From: Kribbella sp. VKM Ac-2568
GTDB lineage: Bacteria; Actinomycetota; Actinomycetes; Propionibacteriales; Kribbellaceae
Reading direction: 5' to 3'
Assembly: GCF_004345365.1 (NCBI RefSeq)
Contig: NZ_SLVF01000002.1
Span: 620,001 to 684,000 of the forward strand
DNA: 64,000 nucleotides
Part shown: positions 8,020-17,324 of the stretch, in pieces
How positions within the stretch are numbered: the first letter of the stretch is position 1
Layout: each line of letters starts with the position of its first letter
Position numbers and translations under genes: made by a program
The notes under the pieces: generated by a model
The model's database searches: none
The model's input: the letters and a program-made list of their open reading frames with translations, nothing else
Told to the model about the DNA's origin: nothing

Positions 8020-11000
8020 TCAATGGTCGTGATCGTGGTCGTGGTCATGGTCCGGCGGTTCGATCGGCTCGGGGTCGTCGACGAACAGATTCCCCGGGAC
8101 GCCCGGCAGCTTCGGCCGGCGTACGACCGGCGTGCTCAGCTCGGGGATCGCCGCCCGCGCCTGCTCAGTCAGCTCCGCCACCAACTCCCGCCTTTCCTCC
8201 GGGTCGTCGACGGAGACCTCATCCGGCTCGGGTTCGGTGGTCGGCTGGTCGGGCGACGCCGCCGCCGCGAGTGCGTCGCGCAAGGCCTTGAGATCAAACC
8301 CGGCGCGGCTCAAGCGCTCCCGAACGGCAGCCGATCCGGGCAGCCTGCCCACCAGGTCGCGCAATCCGCCCAAGTCCTCCTGGCCGTCCCCATCCTTGCC
8401 GTCGAGCTCCGGCTCCCACGGCTTGTCACCGCCCTCCCAGACGCCGGCGGTCAGCACCTTCTCCCGGGAGAACGTCCCGTTGCCGGGACTGCGGCCGACG
8501 GCACGCAGCAGGAACTGGTACTGGCCGGCGAGCCTCAGCTGATAGTCCAGCGCGTACCTGCCCTCCCCGACTTCGGCAAGCTCCAGTTCCGCCGTCGACC
8601 CGTCGGGCATCCGGATCTCGACCCAGACCTTCGCCGCTGCGGTCAGTGGCAGGTCGTACTCCCTCAGCGATGCCACGATCGCGGCATCGGCACCTGGAAC
8701 GAAGCTCTTCTGCAGCAGCGCCGCATCCAGGCGGAGGTTCGAGTAGGTGTGGACCGACAGGTTGTACGGCACGGGCTGAGCCGCCCACTCGCGCAGCGCG
8801 CGCAGGAACGCCTGGATGGCCCGGTCGTCGCCCTCTTCCTCGAGTTCCTCCAGGACCTCCTGCGGGTCACGCAGCCGCAAGATCGCCTCCCAGCTGCCTC
8901 GGTGAGATCCAGCGGGGTCGGCGGTCAGCGCGGGCAACAACAGCCGGAAGTAGGCCACGTCCGGATCCACCACATAGCTGACGTTCGGTTCGGCGGCTGA
9001 GCTGTCACGAGTGATGACCGCGCCGCTCGGTGTGGTCAGGGTGAAGTCCAGCAACTGCGGCACCGGACACAGCGCCACGATGTCGACCGACAGGTCAGCC
9101 TCGGTCAGCGAGAACGAGTTGGTCTGCGCGCCCTGGTTCCACAGCAACTGGCCCGCTGGATCGACCACGGTCTGATTCAGCGTGGCGTCCTTGAGGATCT
9201 GGATGAAGTACTTGGCGAGCGTGAAACGCTCGGCGGCATTGTTCATTGCGCCGGTGATCAGCAGGTATCCGCCGCTGTTGCCGGAGAGTTGGCTGAGCAC
9301 CGGAGCACTCACCTGGCTGGGCAGGCCGAACCCGATGGCGAAGGTCGTCTGGTTGACCGTGCCGGGAGGCAACGAGCCCACCAGCGGAGCAGTGTTCTCG
9401 TTGCCATCGGTCAGAACCAGCACTGCCTTGTTCGGGTGGCTCGCACCTGGACCGTTGACCAGCGCAGTGCCGACCATGAGGCCGGCCCCGATGCTGGTCG
9501 CCCCGCGCGGATCCAGGTCGGGTCCAGTCAGCACAGTGCCCAGCCCCGCGGCCTTCGGTGACATCGTCAGGATCGCGTCCGCGACGTGGTCGAACCGGGC
9601 GATACCGATCTCGTCGTCGTCGTGCATCAGACTGTGCAGCACGCCTGTCGCGCTCTTCAGCAGCACGTTCTTGGTGAGGCCGCCGGTCACGACATCAGCC
9701 ATGCTGCCAGAGCGGTCCAGCACCAGCGCGATCGAGCTGCTGGTGGTGACGATGCTGCTGGCCACCAGCTCGACGTGGAACGTACCGACCACGAACGCAT
9801 CGCCGGGACTCGCCGCGTAGTAGCCCTCCTCGTCGATGACCGCCGCCTGCAGGTCGAGCGCTGCCACCTGCACATTCGCACCGACCGCGTGGAAGCGCAC
9901 CTCCACCTCGAGCGTCTCGAAGTCATTGGCCCGCTGGGGAATCACCAGGAAGTCGGGGCCGCCGACGACGCTGAAGTTGCCGGTCGGTGACGCTGTCAGG
10001 CCGAAGTACACCGGCCGGCAGCTGCGAACCCGGAACCGGATCTTGCGACCGACTGTGAGCCCGGCCGGTACGTCGGTGAACCCGACCGCTGGGCCTGACT
10101 CCAGCACGATGTCCGGCAGGTCGGTGTCGTACCAGGTGATCGACTTGTGGTCCAGCAGGTCGATCGGCCGGTCCAGGGTGGCGCCGCCGAAATACTCGGC
10201 GAGGCTGTCCATGTGGTCGCTCAGCCGCTTGAGGTGGGTGTGCCCGGCGGGTAGTGGCTGAGTGTCGAGCGGTAGGTAACGCGCTACGGCTGGGTATTTC
10301 TGCATCCAGACCGCCCAGAGCTCGTCCTCCTTGGCGTGGTTGAGGAAGAACACCGGGTCATTCGGCGACGTGCCGGGGAGCATGGATCCGCCGACCCACA
10401 CGTGCACCCGGTTGTGGGTGTTCGATCCCGGCTGCGGTCCGACCCAGCCCTCGACCAGATTCCGGAAGCTGTCACTGCCCGGCGTGGTTCGGTTCCATGG
10501 CGCGGCGTCGTAGGTGGTCTCGGTCAGAGCACCGCTCACCGCGGCTTCGACCGGCAGGACAGCCGCCCCGACGCCGAGCTCGCGCTGGAGCGAGGACAAG
10601 TTCGCGACGTGCTGGGGATTGTTGTCGTACGCGTCCGCGATCGCCAGATTCCATCCGTTGGCCTTTGCGAAGACGCCGTCGGCGACCACAGCGCCGGCGC
10701 CGGTCCCGTTGCCGCCGAGGAACTCGGTGAAGAACGGGTAGCCGCTGTCGGCCGGCGCCTTGTCGACGCTCCAGTTCCAGTAGGGCAGGCAGATGGTCGG
10801 GTCGCCCGAGACGGCCCGCAGATCCTGCTCGAAGCGCCGTAGGAACTCGCGGTGCCACGGGAAGAACATCGGTCCGCGGTGACCGGGGTGCGGCCCCGGG
10901 TCATTGCCCGGGTGTCCGGCCATCGACTGCTGGTGGACGTAGACGTAGTCGTCGTACCGATTCGCCTGGGTGTGTGGCGGCGCAAGCTGGCTGGGCGCCG

Positions 11001-11115
11001 CCTTCAGAGCGACCACGGCGTTGCGGAACCGCATCAGTTCGGTGGCCGGCCTGTCGGCCGGTGAGGCGGCGTTGTACTCCTCGATCAACTTCCTGACATT
11101 CCTGCGGCAATACAC
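8020..11115 (-). CDS. Tyrosinase-family copper protein fused to a von Willebrand A domain and a His-Asp tail
   Basis: A 1031-residue multidomain protein. Residues 1-320 are a tyrosinase-like di-copper domain: CuA ligands H61, H79 and H88, CuB ligands H234, H238 (HNRVH) and H260 in FFLNHAKEDELW, where the usual LHH is LNH. After a linker beta domain comes a vWA domain (about 460-640) with the MIDAS motif DRSGS near D467. A long beta-rich and acidic C-terminus ends in alternating Asp-His, a likely metal-binding tail. The start is GTG 11115 with AGGGGGA upstream. No signal peptide is obvious, so location is unclear. Phenol oxidation or a scaffolding role are possible. Confidence 0.85.
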   Translation of the reverse strand: MYCRRNVRKLIEEYNAASPADRPATELMRFRNAVVALKAAPSQLAPPHTQANRYDDYVYVHQQSMAGHPGNDPGPHPGHRGPMFFPWHREFLRRFEQDLRAVSGDPTICLPYWNWSVDKAPADSGYPFFTEFLGGNGTGAGAVVADGVFAKANGWNLAIADAYDNNPQHVANLSSLQRELGVGAAVLPVEAAVSGALTETTYDAAPWNRTTPGSDSFRNLVEGWVGPQPGSNTHNRVHVWVGGSMLPGTSPNDPVFFLNHAKEDELWAVWMQKYPAVARYLPLDTQPLPAGHTHLKRLSDHMDSLAEYFGGATLDRPIDLLDHKSITWYDTDLPDIVLESGPAVGFTDVPAGLTVGRKIRFRVRSCRPVYFGLTASPTGNFSVVGGPDFLVIPQRANDFETLEVEVRFHAVGANVQVAALDLQAAVIDEEGYYAASPGDAFVVGTFHVELVASSIVTTSSSIALVLDRSGSMADVVTGGLTKNVLLKSATGVLHSLMHDDDEIGIARFDHVADAILTMSPKAAGLGTVLTGPDLDPRGATSIGAGLMVGTALVNGPGASHPNKAVLVLTDGNENTAPLVGSLPPGTVNQTTFAIGFGLPSQVSAPVLSQLSGNSGGYLLITGAMNNAAERFTLAKYFIQILKDATLNQTVVDPAGQLLWNQGAQTNSFSLTEADLSVDIVALCPVPQLLDFTLTTPSGAVITRDSSAAEPNVSYVVDPDVAYFRLLLPALTADPAGSHRGSWEAILRLRDPQEVLEELEEEGDDRAIQAFLRALREWAAQPVPYNLSVHTYSNLRLDAALLQKSFVPGADAAIVASLREYDLPLTAAAKVWVEIRMPDGSTAELELAEVGEGRYALDYQLRLAGQYQFLLRAVGRSPGNGTFSREKVLTAGVWEGGDKPWEPELDGKDGDGQEDLGGLRDLVGRLPGSAAVRERLSRAGFDLKALRDALAAAASPDQPTTEPEPDEVSVDDPEERRELVAELTEQARAAIPELSTPVVRRPKLPGVPGNLFVDDPEPIEPPDHDHDHDHDH

Positions 11116-11292
11116 AACTCAGTCCCCCTGTTATCAGCAGCAGCCCTCGACGCGCAGCGGCCGACGGCCGCCTGCGCCTTGGACGAGACTCTGCGATGTC
11201 GATCGTTCCGCAGCCCCCTCTACCACCAGGAACCAGCGCAACATTCGGGCCATGACGTGTCAATACGCCACGAATCCGGGTTCCGTCCTGGT

Positions 11293-12198
11293 TCACGATC
11301 CCGTCAGCGATGTGGAGCGTTCGCCGTGGATCGCGACGCCGGCGACAACGAGTACCACGCCGAGGACCTCCTTGGCGTTGGGAATCTGGGTCAGAACCAC
11401 GACGCCTATGACGGTCGCGGTAGCTGGAAGCAGCGACACCATCAGGGCGTAAGTGGCACGCGGCAGACGGGCCATCGCCAGCTGGTCACTCACGTAAGGG
11501 ATGACCGAGGAACAGACTCCCACGCCGGCAGCCGCCACCAGCGCAGCCGGGTCCGCGAAAGCGGGTGCCGCCGCCGCGATCCCGATCGGCAGGGCAACGA
11601 CGGCAGCGATCAGCATCGACAACCCCAGGCCGTCGATACCGGATACCTGATCACTTCGCGCTACGCGGTGTCCAAGCACGATGTACAACGCGAACAGCAC
11701 CGCGTTGGCGGCGGCGAAAGCGAGCCCCAGCGGCTCGTCGACCAGCTGTACGTCGCTGACCAGGTAGACCCCGCCGACCGCACAGACCAGGGCCGTGACG
11801 TTCCGCCGGGTTCGGGCCGCCAGAGCAGCCAGGAATACGACAGGCAAGAACTCGATCGCGGCCACCGTCCCCAGCGGCAGCCGGTCCAAGGCGAGGTAGA
11901 ACACGCTGTTCATGACCGCCAGCACGGCCGCCCAGCCGACCAGCAACCGGCGGGTGGACCAACCAAGGCGCCGCCATACACGCCACGGCCGGCGCCAGAC
12001 CGCGAATACAGCAGCGGCCGTCGCGATCCGCAACCACGCAACGCCGAGCACATCAATCCGGACGAACAGCAGCACCGCGAACGCCGGTCCCAGATAGTGG
12101 AAGACGGCACTGACGACGAAGTAGGCATGCGGCGGCACCCGACGCGCAGCCCCCGACGTCGAGGGTGTATTGCGATCGCGCGCTACTGACTTCGGCAC
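11293..12198 (-). CDS. EamA/DMT-family exporter (RhtA-like)
   Basis: A 301-residue integral membrane protein with ten predicted helices in two repeated EamA halves. Segments such as PLGTVAAIEFLPVV and LFALYIVLGHRVA resemble the RhtA threonine/homoserine exporter branch. The start is uncertain: GTG 12198 has GGAGG but only one base of spacing, and GTG 12138 would remove a non-conserved N-terminal tail. The frame stays open upstream through the remnant of another gene, but that part is not membrane protein and should not be included. Probable metabolite efflux; substrate unknown. Confidence 0.8.
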   Translation of the reverse strand: MPKSVARDRNTPSTSGAARRVPPHAYFVVSAVFHYLGPAFAVLLFVRIDVLGVAWLRIATAAAVFAVWRRPWRVWRRLGWSTRRLLVGWAAVLAVMNSVFYLALDRLPLGTVAAIEFLPVVFLAALAARTRRNVTALVCAVGGVYLVSDVQLVDEPLGLAFAAANAVLFALYIVLGHRVARSDQVSGIDGLGLSMLIAAVVALPIGIAAAAPAFADPAALVAAAGVGVCSSVIPYVSDQLAMARLPRATYALMVSLLPATATVIGVVVLTQIPNAKEVLGVVLVVAGVAIHGERSTSLTGS

Positions 12199-12302
12199 GC
12201 CTCCATTCTCGGAAGAGCCACCTGGGCAACACCATGCAGAAACGAAACCGGATAGGCCTCCCAGATGCCCTATCAGGCACCTGAACCTTCCCGCAGGCTT
12301 CG

Positions 12303-12640
12303 GAACCGAAAGATCGAACCCGCGAGCGTCCTCCAGCCGCAGCTTGGCCTGGTCGCGGAAGAGTTCGTGTTCGGGGAGTTCGCCGCGAACGGTGGAGACG
12401 AGGAAGCCGTAACGGAGAAGACCGTTCAGGAAAGGCAGGACAGGCACGGTGAGCAACTGGCGGAACACGTCGTCCCCGAGGTATTGGAACACCCCAGAGT
12501 CCGGCGCCGCTGGCCGAGCTGCTCGTCGAGGGGAAGGCCGACGCCCGCCTGGCTGCCACTCCGTCGGTGCTGGAGGCAACGATCGAGCGCACCATGCTCC
12601 GCCGTCTTGTCCGGCTGGTCGAAGCGAGCCGCGTACCCAC
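12303..12640. pseudogene. Mosaic of unrecognised gene fragments behind the aldo/keto reductase
   Basis: Two coding-like pieces on opposite strands meet near 12,500. On the minus strand, about 12,300-12,492 gives VFQYLGDDVFRQLLTVPV and onward with good codon bias. On the plus strand, about 12,507-12,640 gives PLAELLVEGKADARLAATPS and onward, also with very high third-position GC. Neither has a plausible start or stop of its own, and I recognise neither family. They replace the expected C-terminus of the reductase, so this looks like a recombination scar. Confidence 0.45.
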
Positions 12641-13454
12641 TGGAGGGCGAGCTGGGCCAGGGACTGGCCGCGCTGCTGGGCGATCTCGTTGAGCGCGGTC
12701 GCCCGCTCGCGGTACAAGTCGTCGATCTGATCGGGCGAGAGGAAGCTGCTGTTCGCGGCTCGAGCACTCGCCGGGATGGTTCCGTCGAGGTACTTGTCGG
12801 TCAGCAGGCCCTGAGCCAAGGGGCTGTAGGCAACGAGTCCGAAGCCGTCCTCGGCCGCCAACTTGAGCAGCCCGGTGTGCTCGGGCCCGCGGTCGAAGAT
12901 CGAGTACCGCGGCTGGTGCACCAGCAGAGGCACCCCGGCCCCGCGCAGCAGCTCGGCCACGTCGTGCGCGCGCTCGGTCGGATAGTTGGACACGCCGACG
13001 TACAGAGCCTTGCCTTCTGGACCGCGCTCACCAGCGCGCCGACCGTCTCCTCCACCGGGGTGGAGAGGTCAGGTCGGTGGTGGTAGAAGATGTCGACGTA
13101 GTCGGTGCCGAGGTCGCGCAGGCTGTGCTCGAGTGAGACCAGCAGCGACTTGCGCGAACCACCTTTCAGGTAAGGGCTCGGACCGATCGGGTTGCCGGCC
13201 TTGGTCGTCAGGATCAGCTCGTCGCGGTAGGGCGCCAGGTCCGAGCGCAGTACGCGTCCGAAGACCTTCTCCGCGCCCCGGCGCGGAGGACCGTACCGAT
13301 TGGCGTTGTCGAAGTGCGTGACGCCCAGGTCGAAGGCGTGCAGCAGGATCTCGCGCTGCGTCTCGAACGGGTAGTCGGTGCCGAACTTCTGCCACAGCCC
13401 CAGCGACAACGCAGGCAGGTCGAGCCCGGAGTTCCCGGTCCGCCGATACTCCAA
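12637..13454 (-). pseudogene. Aldo/keto reductase (Gpr/YghZ-like), frameshifted and truncated
   Basis: Remnant of an NADPH-dependent aldo/keto reductase related to L-glyceraldehyde-3-phosphate reductase. It begins at TTG 13454 (LEYRRTGNSGLDLPALSLG) and carries the catalytic Asp/Tyr region (THFDNANRYGPP), Lys (TTKAG) and His (FYHHR). Near 13,023 one base is missing: the expected QKGKALYVGVSNY is split, and the second half continues in another frame. The protein then breaks off after LALQWV, some 60 residues short of normal. A sequencing error could explain the frameshift but not the lost C-terminus. It lies directly behind the first copy of the duplicated membrane gene. Confidence 0.8.
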
Positions 13455-13498
13455 CCGCTCGTACCGGTCGTCAACGGCGCGGTAGGCAGTCCCCCGAC

Positions 13499-14224
13499 TC
13501 AGCCGGCCTGGCGCCGTTGGTGGTCGGTCAGATAGGGAAATGGGTTGCCGGATGCTCGTGCGCCCGACGCCAGCCAGGCAGCGACTCCCTCCGGAGATCG
13601 CTGATGGAGCTCGTCGAGGTACTTCTGCCGCTGCTCGACGATCGAGAGGCGCTCCACCGCCGACCGAGCCTCCTCCAGCAGGAGGAAGCTCCGGCGCCAC
13701 GCGAGACACAAGGCGTCATCGTCGAGAGACTTGAGCTCTCCCATCGGCGCCGCCGCAGAGCTGTTCGGGGAGGGCTGGCCCGACGGTTCAGAGAGGTCAG
13801 GTATCGCCGACTGCGGCTCTACCCCGGGACGGTTGTCCCGAGCGAGCCGTCGAGCCCGAACGAGCGACGTGAGAGCAGGCGTGGTCCCAACCAGCATCAG
13901 CACGACCAGGACGCCGGCCAGTTGGCAGACCACGACCAGGCCCACGGCGGCCGGTGCGATCAGCCCGGCGGCGAGCGCGACACGAGCGATCCTGCGCACC
14001 GCGCGCCGCCCCTCCTCTGCCCAGATGGAGGTGGCGACAATGGCTGCCGACACGGCGACAAAGATCATGCTGGTGAGAGCCCACTGCAGACCCCAGTTGG
14101 TGATCACGCAGAAGAGTCCGGCCGCGGTGGCCAGATAGATACACCACGACCGCACGCGTCGGCTCACGCGGGAGGTATCGGGATCAGTCCCATCATTGCC
14201 ATCTGACCGCGTCGTCTCACTCAC
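13499..14224 (-). CDS. Membrane protein of unknown function, duplicate copy A
   Basis: A 241-residue protein, not recognised. A hydrophilic start with acidic and arginine-rich stretches is followed by four hydrophobic segments (about 28-120). The cytoplasmic C-terminal half contains a helical region (EEARSAVERLSIVEQRQKYL) and the motif RSPEGVAAWLASGARASGNP, which reads like a conserved short domain. It is a close paralogue of the gene at 16593-17324, same strand, with homology running through the coding region and into the 5' flank. Role unknown. Confidence 0.75.
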   Translation of the reverse strand: MSETTRSDGNDGTDPDTSRVSRRVRSWCIYLATAAGLFCVITNWGLQWALTSMIFVAVSAAIVATSIWAEEGRRAVRRIARVALAAGLIAPAAVGLVVVCQLAGVLVVLMLVGTTPALTSLVRARRLARDNRPGVEPQSAIPDLSEPSGQPSPNSSAAAPMGELKSLDDDALCLAWRRSFLLLEEARSAVERLSIVEQRQKYLDELHQRSPEGVAAWLASGARASGNPFPYLTDHQRRQAG

Positions 14225-14304
14225 GTTCTCAATCCCTACTCCGAGCTCAGAGCGTCAGGATGCACCGAACCGGCAGCGTCCGGCCTCCCCCCTGCGGGGT
14301 GAAA
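13499..14304 (-). repeat. Direct repeat copy A (membrane gene plus 5' flank)
   Basis: About 800 bp that matches 16593-17405 in the same orientation with scattered substitutions. The homology covers the whole gene and about 80 bp upstream (AGAGCGTCAGGATGCACC occurs in both), then stops. The repeat unit is therefore a gene with its promoter region. Confidence 0.85.
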
Positions 14305-14345
14305 CCGCGCCGAGGAATGTCCGAGGTGGCCGCTAGCCTCGCGGA

Positions 14346-14708
14346 ATGGCGCTTCGGTTGCGGCTCGGCCTGGTGTTTCATCCGACCATGCCTCCGGAGG
14401 CGGTGAGGCGTGACAGCACTGTCCGTGACCGAGCGTGTTCGGGTCGGGATCGGTCTGCTGCCTGTTCCGCTGCGCAACGTCACCCAAGCGGCGATGGAGA
14501 TAGCCACGATCGACCGGTTGTTCCCGGGGCGGTTCGTGGCCGGCATCGGGCACGGCGTCCAGACCTGGATGGAGCAGGCCGGAGTGGCCGGGGCGAGATC
14601 GCTCGCCGCGGGGTGACCGCGGTCGCTGTCCGGCCCTGCCGAGACGAGCCGGATTTCGACGCGTTTGCCCACTTCCTCGGCCAGGAGGTCCGCCCACTAC
14701 TGTCCTGA
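14346..14708 (+). pseudogene. LLM-class F420-dependent oxidoreductase, internally deleted remnant
   Basis: Three separate bits of a luciferase-like (F420-type) monooxygenase in the right order. The N-terminus is MALRLRLGLVFHPTMPPEAV from 14346. The middle is VTERVRVGIGLLPVPLRNV to GIGHGVQTWMEQ, from about 14410 in another frame. The C-terminus is EPDFDAFAHFLGQEVRPLLS, ending at 14708 back in the first frame. A normal member has about 280-300 residues; most of the TIM barrel is missing. The end overlaps the last bases of the convergent sigma-factor gene. No functional product is expected. Confidence 0.8.
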
Positions 14709-15644
14709 CGATGGCCGGATCAGGGCTTCGTGCTGTTCGATGCCGGCGGGGAGGCCGAACGCGGCGACGTGGTGGGCTCCGACGAAGGCGTTGCTCTCTA
14801 CGATCCTGCCGTTCTCGATCGTGAGGACGTCGACGACCAACGCCTCGTACCGATCGGTGCCGGGGCGACGGAGATAGCAGATCAGGGCGGGCCGGCCGTT
14901 GGCAGCGGACGGGAACGTGCGCCAGTCCAGAGGCCTCCCCAGGAATTCGGCCGCTGCGTCGATCCCGGCGACCGGTGGGTCCGGCGGCATGGTGATGCGC
15001 ACGTCTTCGGCCAGCAACTCCCGGAAGCTCGTGGGATCGGTAGCCGCGGCAAAGCGACGGAGGATTTCCTCGTCCTCGCTGGTCAGCACCGGCCTGCGCC
15101 ATTCACGGGAATCACCTGGCGCATAGTGACGAAGGGTCTTCCGGGCACGCTGGATCAGGCTGTTCACGGCAGGCACCTCGAGGCCGAGACCGTCGGCGAT
15201 CTCGGCCGGTGTCCAGCCGGAGACGTCACGCAGTACGAACGCCGCCCGCTGTCGTGGCGGCAGATACATCAGCGCGGCGATCAGCGCGAGTTCGACGGTC
15301 TCCCGTGCCACCAGCTCTGATGGCGGGTCCTCGCCCAGCAGCGCGTCGGGATAGGGGCCGATATCGGTGCACCACTCCATCGGGTCACCGACCGGTACTG
15401 TCCGTCGCGCCGCAGCCTTGCGGGTATCGAGGTAGACATTGGTGGCGATCCGGTAGAGCCAGGTCCTGATCGATGCCCTGCCCTCGTACTGCGTACGGGA
15501 GCGCCAGCCGCGCAGGAAGGTCTCCTGGACCAGGTCGTCCGCGTCCGCGACGTTCCCGGCGAGCCGGTAGCAGTGCGCATGCAACGGACGCCGGTGCTCC
15601 TCGAACGCGTCCCGGAACCACACCTCGTCCGCGGTGCTCGTCAT
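14697..15644 (-). CDS. ECF RNA polymerase sigma factor with C-terminal SnoaL-like domain (SigG group)
   Basis: A 315-residue sigma-70 family factor of the SigG/TIGR02960-like group. Sigma region 2 lies at about 10-80 (AHCYRLAGNVADADDLVQET, ASIRTWLYRIATN) and region 4 at about 125-185 (LPPRQRAAFVLRDVSGW and the following helix-turn-helix). A C-terminal NTF2/SnoaL-like fold (about 195-315) contains MPPDPPVAGI, as is usual for these anti-sigma-less ECF factors, where that domain tunes activity. The start is ATG 15644 behind GGGAGGACC. It is divergent from the DUF899 gene, a likely target. Confidence 0.9.
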   Translation of the reverse strand: MTSTADEVWFRDAFEEHRRPLHAHCYRLAGNVADADDLVQETFLRGWRSRTQYEGRASIRTWLYRIATNVYLDTRKAAARRTVPVGDPMEWCTDIGPYPDALLGEDPPSELVARETVELALIAALMYLPPRQRAAFVLRDVSGWTPAEIADGLGLEVPAVNSLIQRARKTLRHYAPGDSREWRRPVLTSEDEEILRRFAAATDPTSFRELLAEDVRITMPPDPPVAGIDAAAEFLGRPLDWRTFPSAANGRPALICYLRRPGTDRYEALVVDVLTIENGRIVESNAFVGAHHVAAFGLPAGIEQHEALIRPSSGQ

Positions 15645-15799
15645 GCGTTCAGGTCCTCCCGGATCATGGTGGTCGTCACCGTACCTACGCCGTACCGGAC
15701 GCCGTCGCGAAGAAAGTGCGATGACGATTCGCCGGGTCGCTCGTCGATATTCATAACACCCAGCGAGCCTGCACCGGCTCAGACCGACGAGGAGAACCC

Positions 15800-16549
15800 A
15801 TGACCGGAGCGACCGCATCGCCGCCGATCGTCGACCGTGAGACCTGGAGCCGTGAACGCCGGGCCCTCCTCGCCCGGGAGAAGGCCCACACCCGTGAGGG
15901 AGACGCGATCGCGGCGGCCCGGCGCCGGCTACCGATGGCCGAGGTCGACGCCTCGGCCACGCTGGTCGGCCAGAACGGGCCGGTATCGTTCCTGGACGTT
16001 TTCGACGGCCGCGACCAACTCATCGCGTACAAGCACATGTGGCACCACGGCGCGGGAATCGAAGGCCAGTGCGAGGGCTGCACCGCGAGCATCGTCGACG
16101 TGCACGACGTCAGCTACCTGAACCATCGCGGGGTGTCCTTCGCGGTCTTCTGCGAGGGGCCGTGGGAGGAGATCGCGCCGTTCCGCGAGTTCATGGGCTA
16201 CACCTTGCCGTGGTACTCGATGCTCGGGGTTGAAGATCGCGGCGTCGGCGCCGGGCTGATCGACGAACCGGGCTACCTCGCCTGCTACCTGCGTGACGGC
16301 GACCGGGTGTTCCTCACCAACGAGACGATCGGTCGCGGCGTCGAAACGGCGATGCTGCAGGCCCACCTGCTCGATCTGACGGTCTACGGCCGTCAAGAGG
16401 ACTGGGAGGACTCACCGGCCGGCTGGCCGCAGGATCGGACCGGCACCTGGTGGGAGAAAGACGGCCGCCCCGTCCCGCAATGGACCAGACCGGGCGCCGC
16501 ACCGTGCGACGAATCCACCGGCGCACCAGGTGGACACTGCTGCGAATGA
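15800..16549 (+). CDS. DUF899 thioredoxin-like protein
   Basis: A 249-residue protein of the DUF899 family, which has a thioredoxin-like fold. GQCEGCTASIVDVHDVSYLN carries the CxxC-like pair at about 93-96, and the segment up to GYTLPWYSML is the family hallmark. ATG 15800 has GAGGAGA upstream. DUF899 genes are often next to ECF sigma factors, as here (divergent, 155 bp apart). The biochemical activity is not established; a redox or peroxidase-like role is a guess. Confidence 0.85.
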   Translation: MTGATASPPIVDRETWSRERRALLAREKAHTREGDAIAAARRRLPMAEVDASATLVGQNGPVSFLDVFDGRDQLIAYKHMWHHGAGIEGQCEGCTASIVDVHDVSYLNHRGVSFAVFCEGPWEEIAPFREFMGYTLPWYSMLGVEDRGVGAGLIDEPGYLACYLRDGDRVFLTNETIGRGVETAMLQAHLLDLTVYGRQEDWEDSPAGWPQDRTGTWWEKDGRPVPQWTRPGAAPCDESTGAPGGHCCE

Positions 16550-16592
16550 GGTACGTCGAGCAGATAACTCTCGGGAGGTAGTGGCCCCTGGG

Positions 16593-17324
16593 TCAGCCGG
16601 GTTGGCGGCGCTGGCGGTCGGCCAGGTAGGGAAATGGGTTGCCGGATGCTCGTGCGCCGGACGCCAGCCAGGCGGCGATTCCCTCCGGAGATCGCTGCTG
16701 GAGCTCGTCGAGGTACTTCTGCCGCTGTTCGACGATGGAGAGGCGCGCTGCCGCCGACCGGGCCTCCTCCAGCAGGAGGAAGCTCCGGCGCCACGCCAGG
16801 CACAAGGCGTCATCGTCGAGAGAACTGAGCTCCCGCACCGGCTCCGCCGAAGAGCTTTTCAGAGAGGGTTGGCCCCACGGTGCGGGCAGGTCAGGTGTCG
16901 CCGACGACTCCGGCTGTACCACGGGAAGACTGCCCCGCGCGAGCCGTCGAGCCCGAACGAGCGACGTGAGAGCAGGCGTGGTCCCAGCCAACATCAGCAC
17001 GACCAGGACGCCGGCCAGCTTGCAGACCACGACCAGACCCAAGGCCGCAGGTGCGATCAGCCCGGCCGCGAACGCGACACGAGCAATCCTCGGCACCGCG
17101 CGCCGCCCGTCCTCTGCCCAGACCGTGGCGGCGACAAGAGCCGCCGACACTGCAACAAGGCTCACGCTGGTGAGAGCCCACTGCAGACCCCAGGTGGTGA
17201 TCGCGCAGAAGAGTCCGGCCGCGGTGGCCAGATAGATACACCACGACCGGACGCGCCGTCTCATGCCGCGGGAGGTGTCGGGACCAGTCCCATCAGTGCC
17301 ATCTGACCGCGTCGTCTCACTCAC
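16593..17324 (-). CDS. Membrane protein of unknown function, duplicate copy B
   Basis: A 243-residue paralogue of the gene at 13499-14224 with the same four hydrophobic segments and the same C-terminal motif, here RSPEGIAAWLASGARASGNP. The variable linker after the membrane part (about 138-165) carries most differences. It lies convergent to the DUF899 gene with a 43-bp gap. Both copies are intact, so both may be expressed. Function unknown. Confidence 0.75.
   Translation of the reverse strand: MSETTRSDGTDGTGPDTSRGMRRRVRSWCIYLATAAGLFCAITTWGLQWALTSVSLVAVSAALVAATVWAEDGRRAVPRIARVAFAAGLIAPAALGLVVVCKLAGVLVVLMLAGTTPALTSLVRARRLARGSLPVVQPESSATPDLPAPWGQPSLKSSSAEPVRELSSLDDDALCLAWRRSFLLLEEARSAAARLSIVEQRQKYLDELQQRSPEGIAAWLASGARASGNPFPYLADRQRRQPG

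Noticed and set aside
9920-11115. Repeated Asp-His or Cys runs read as a CRISPR or tandem-repeat array
   Set aside because: Only the protein tail is repetitive (a dozen codons near 8,020-8,055); there are no repeat-spacer units in DNA anywhere in the window.
11293-12993. A single 566-residue aldo/keto reductase-transporter fusion
   Set aside because: The frame happens to stay open, but it joins the tail of a broken reductase, an unrelated fragment and a complete EamA transporter with its own start; no functional fusion is credible.
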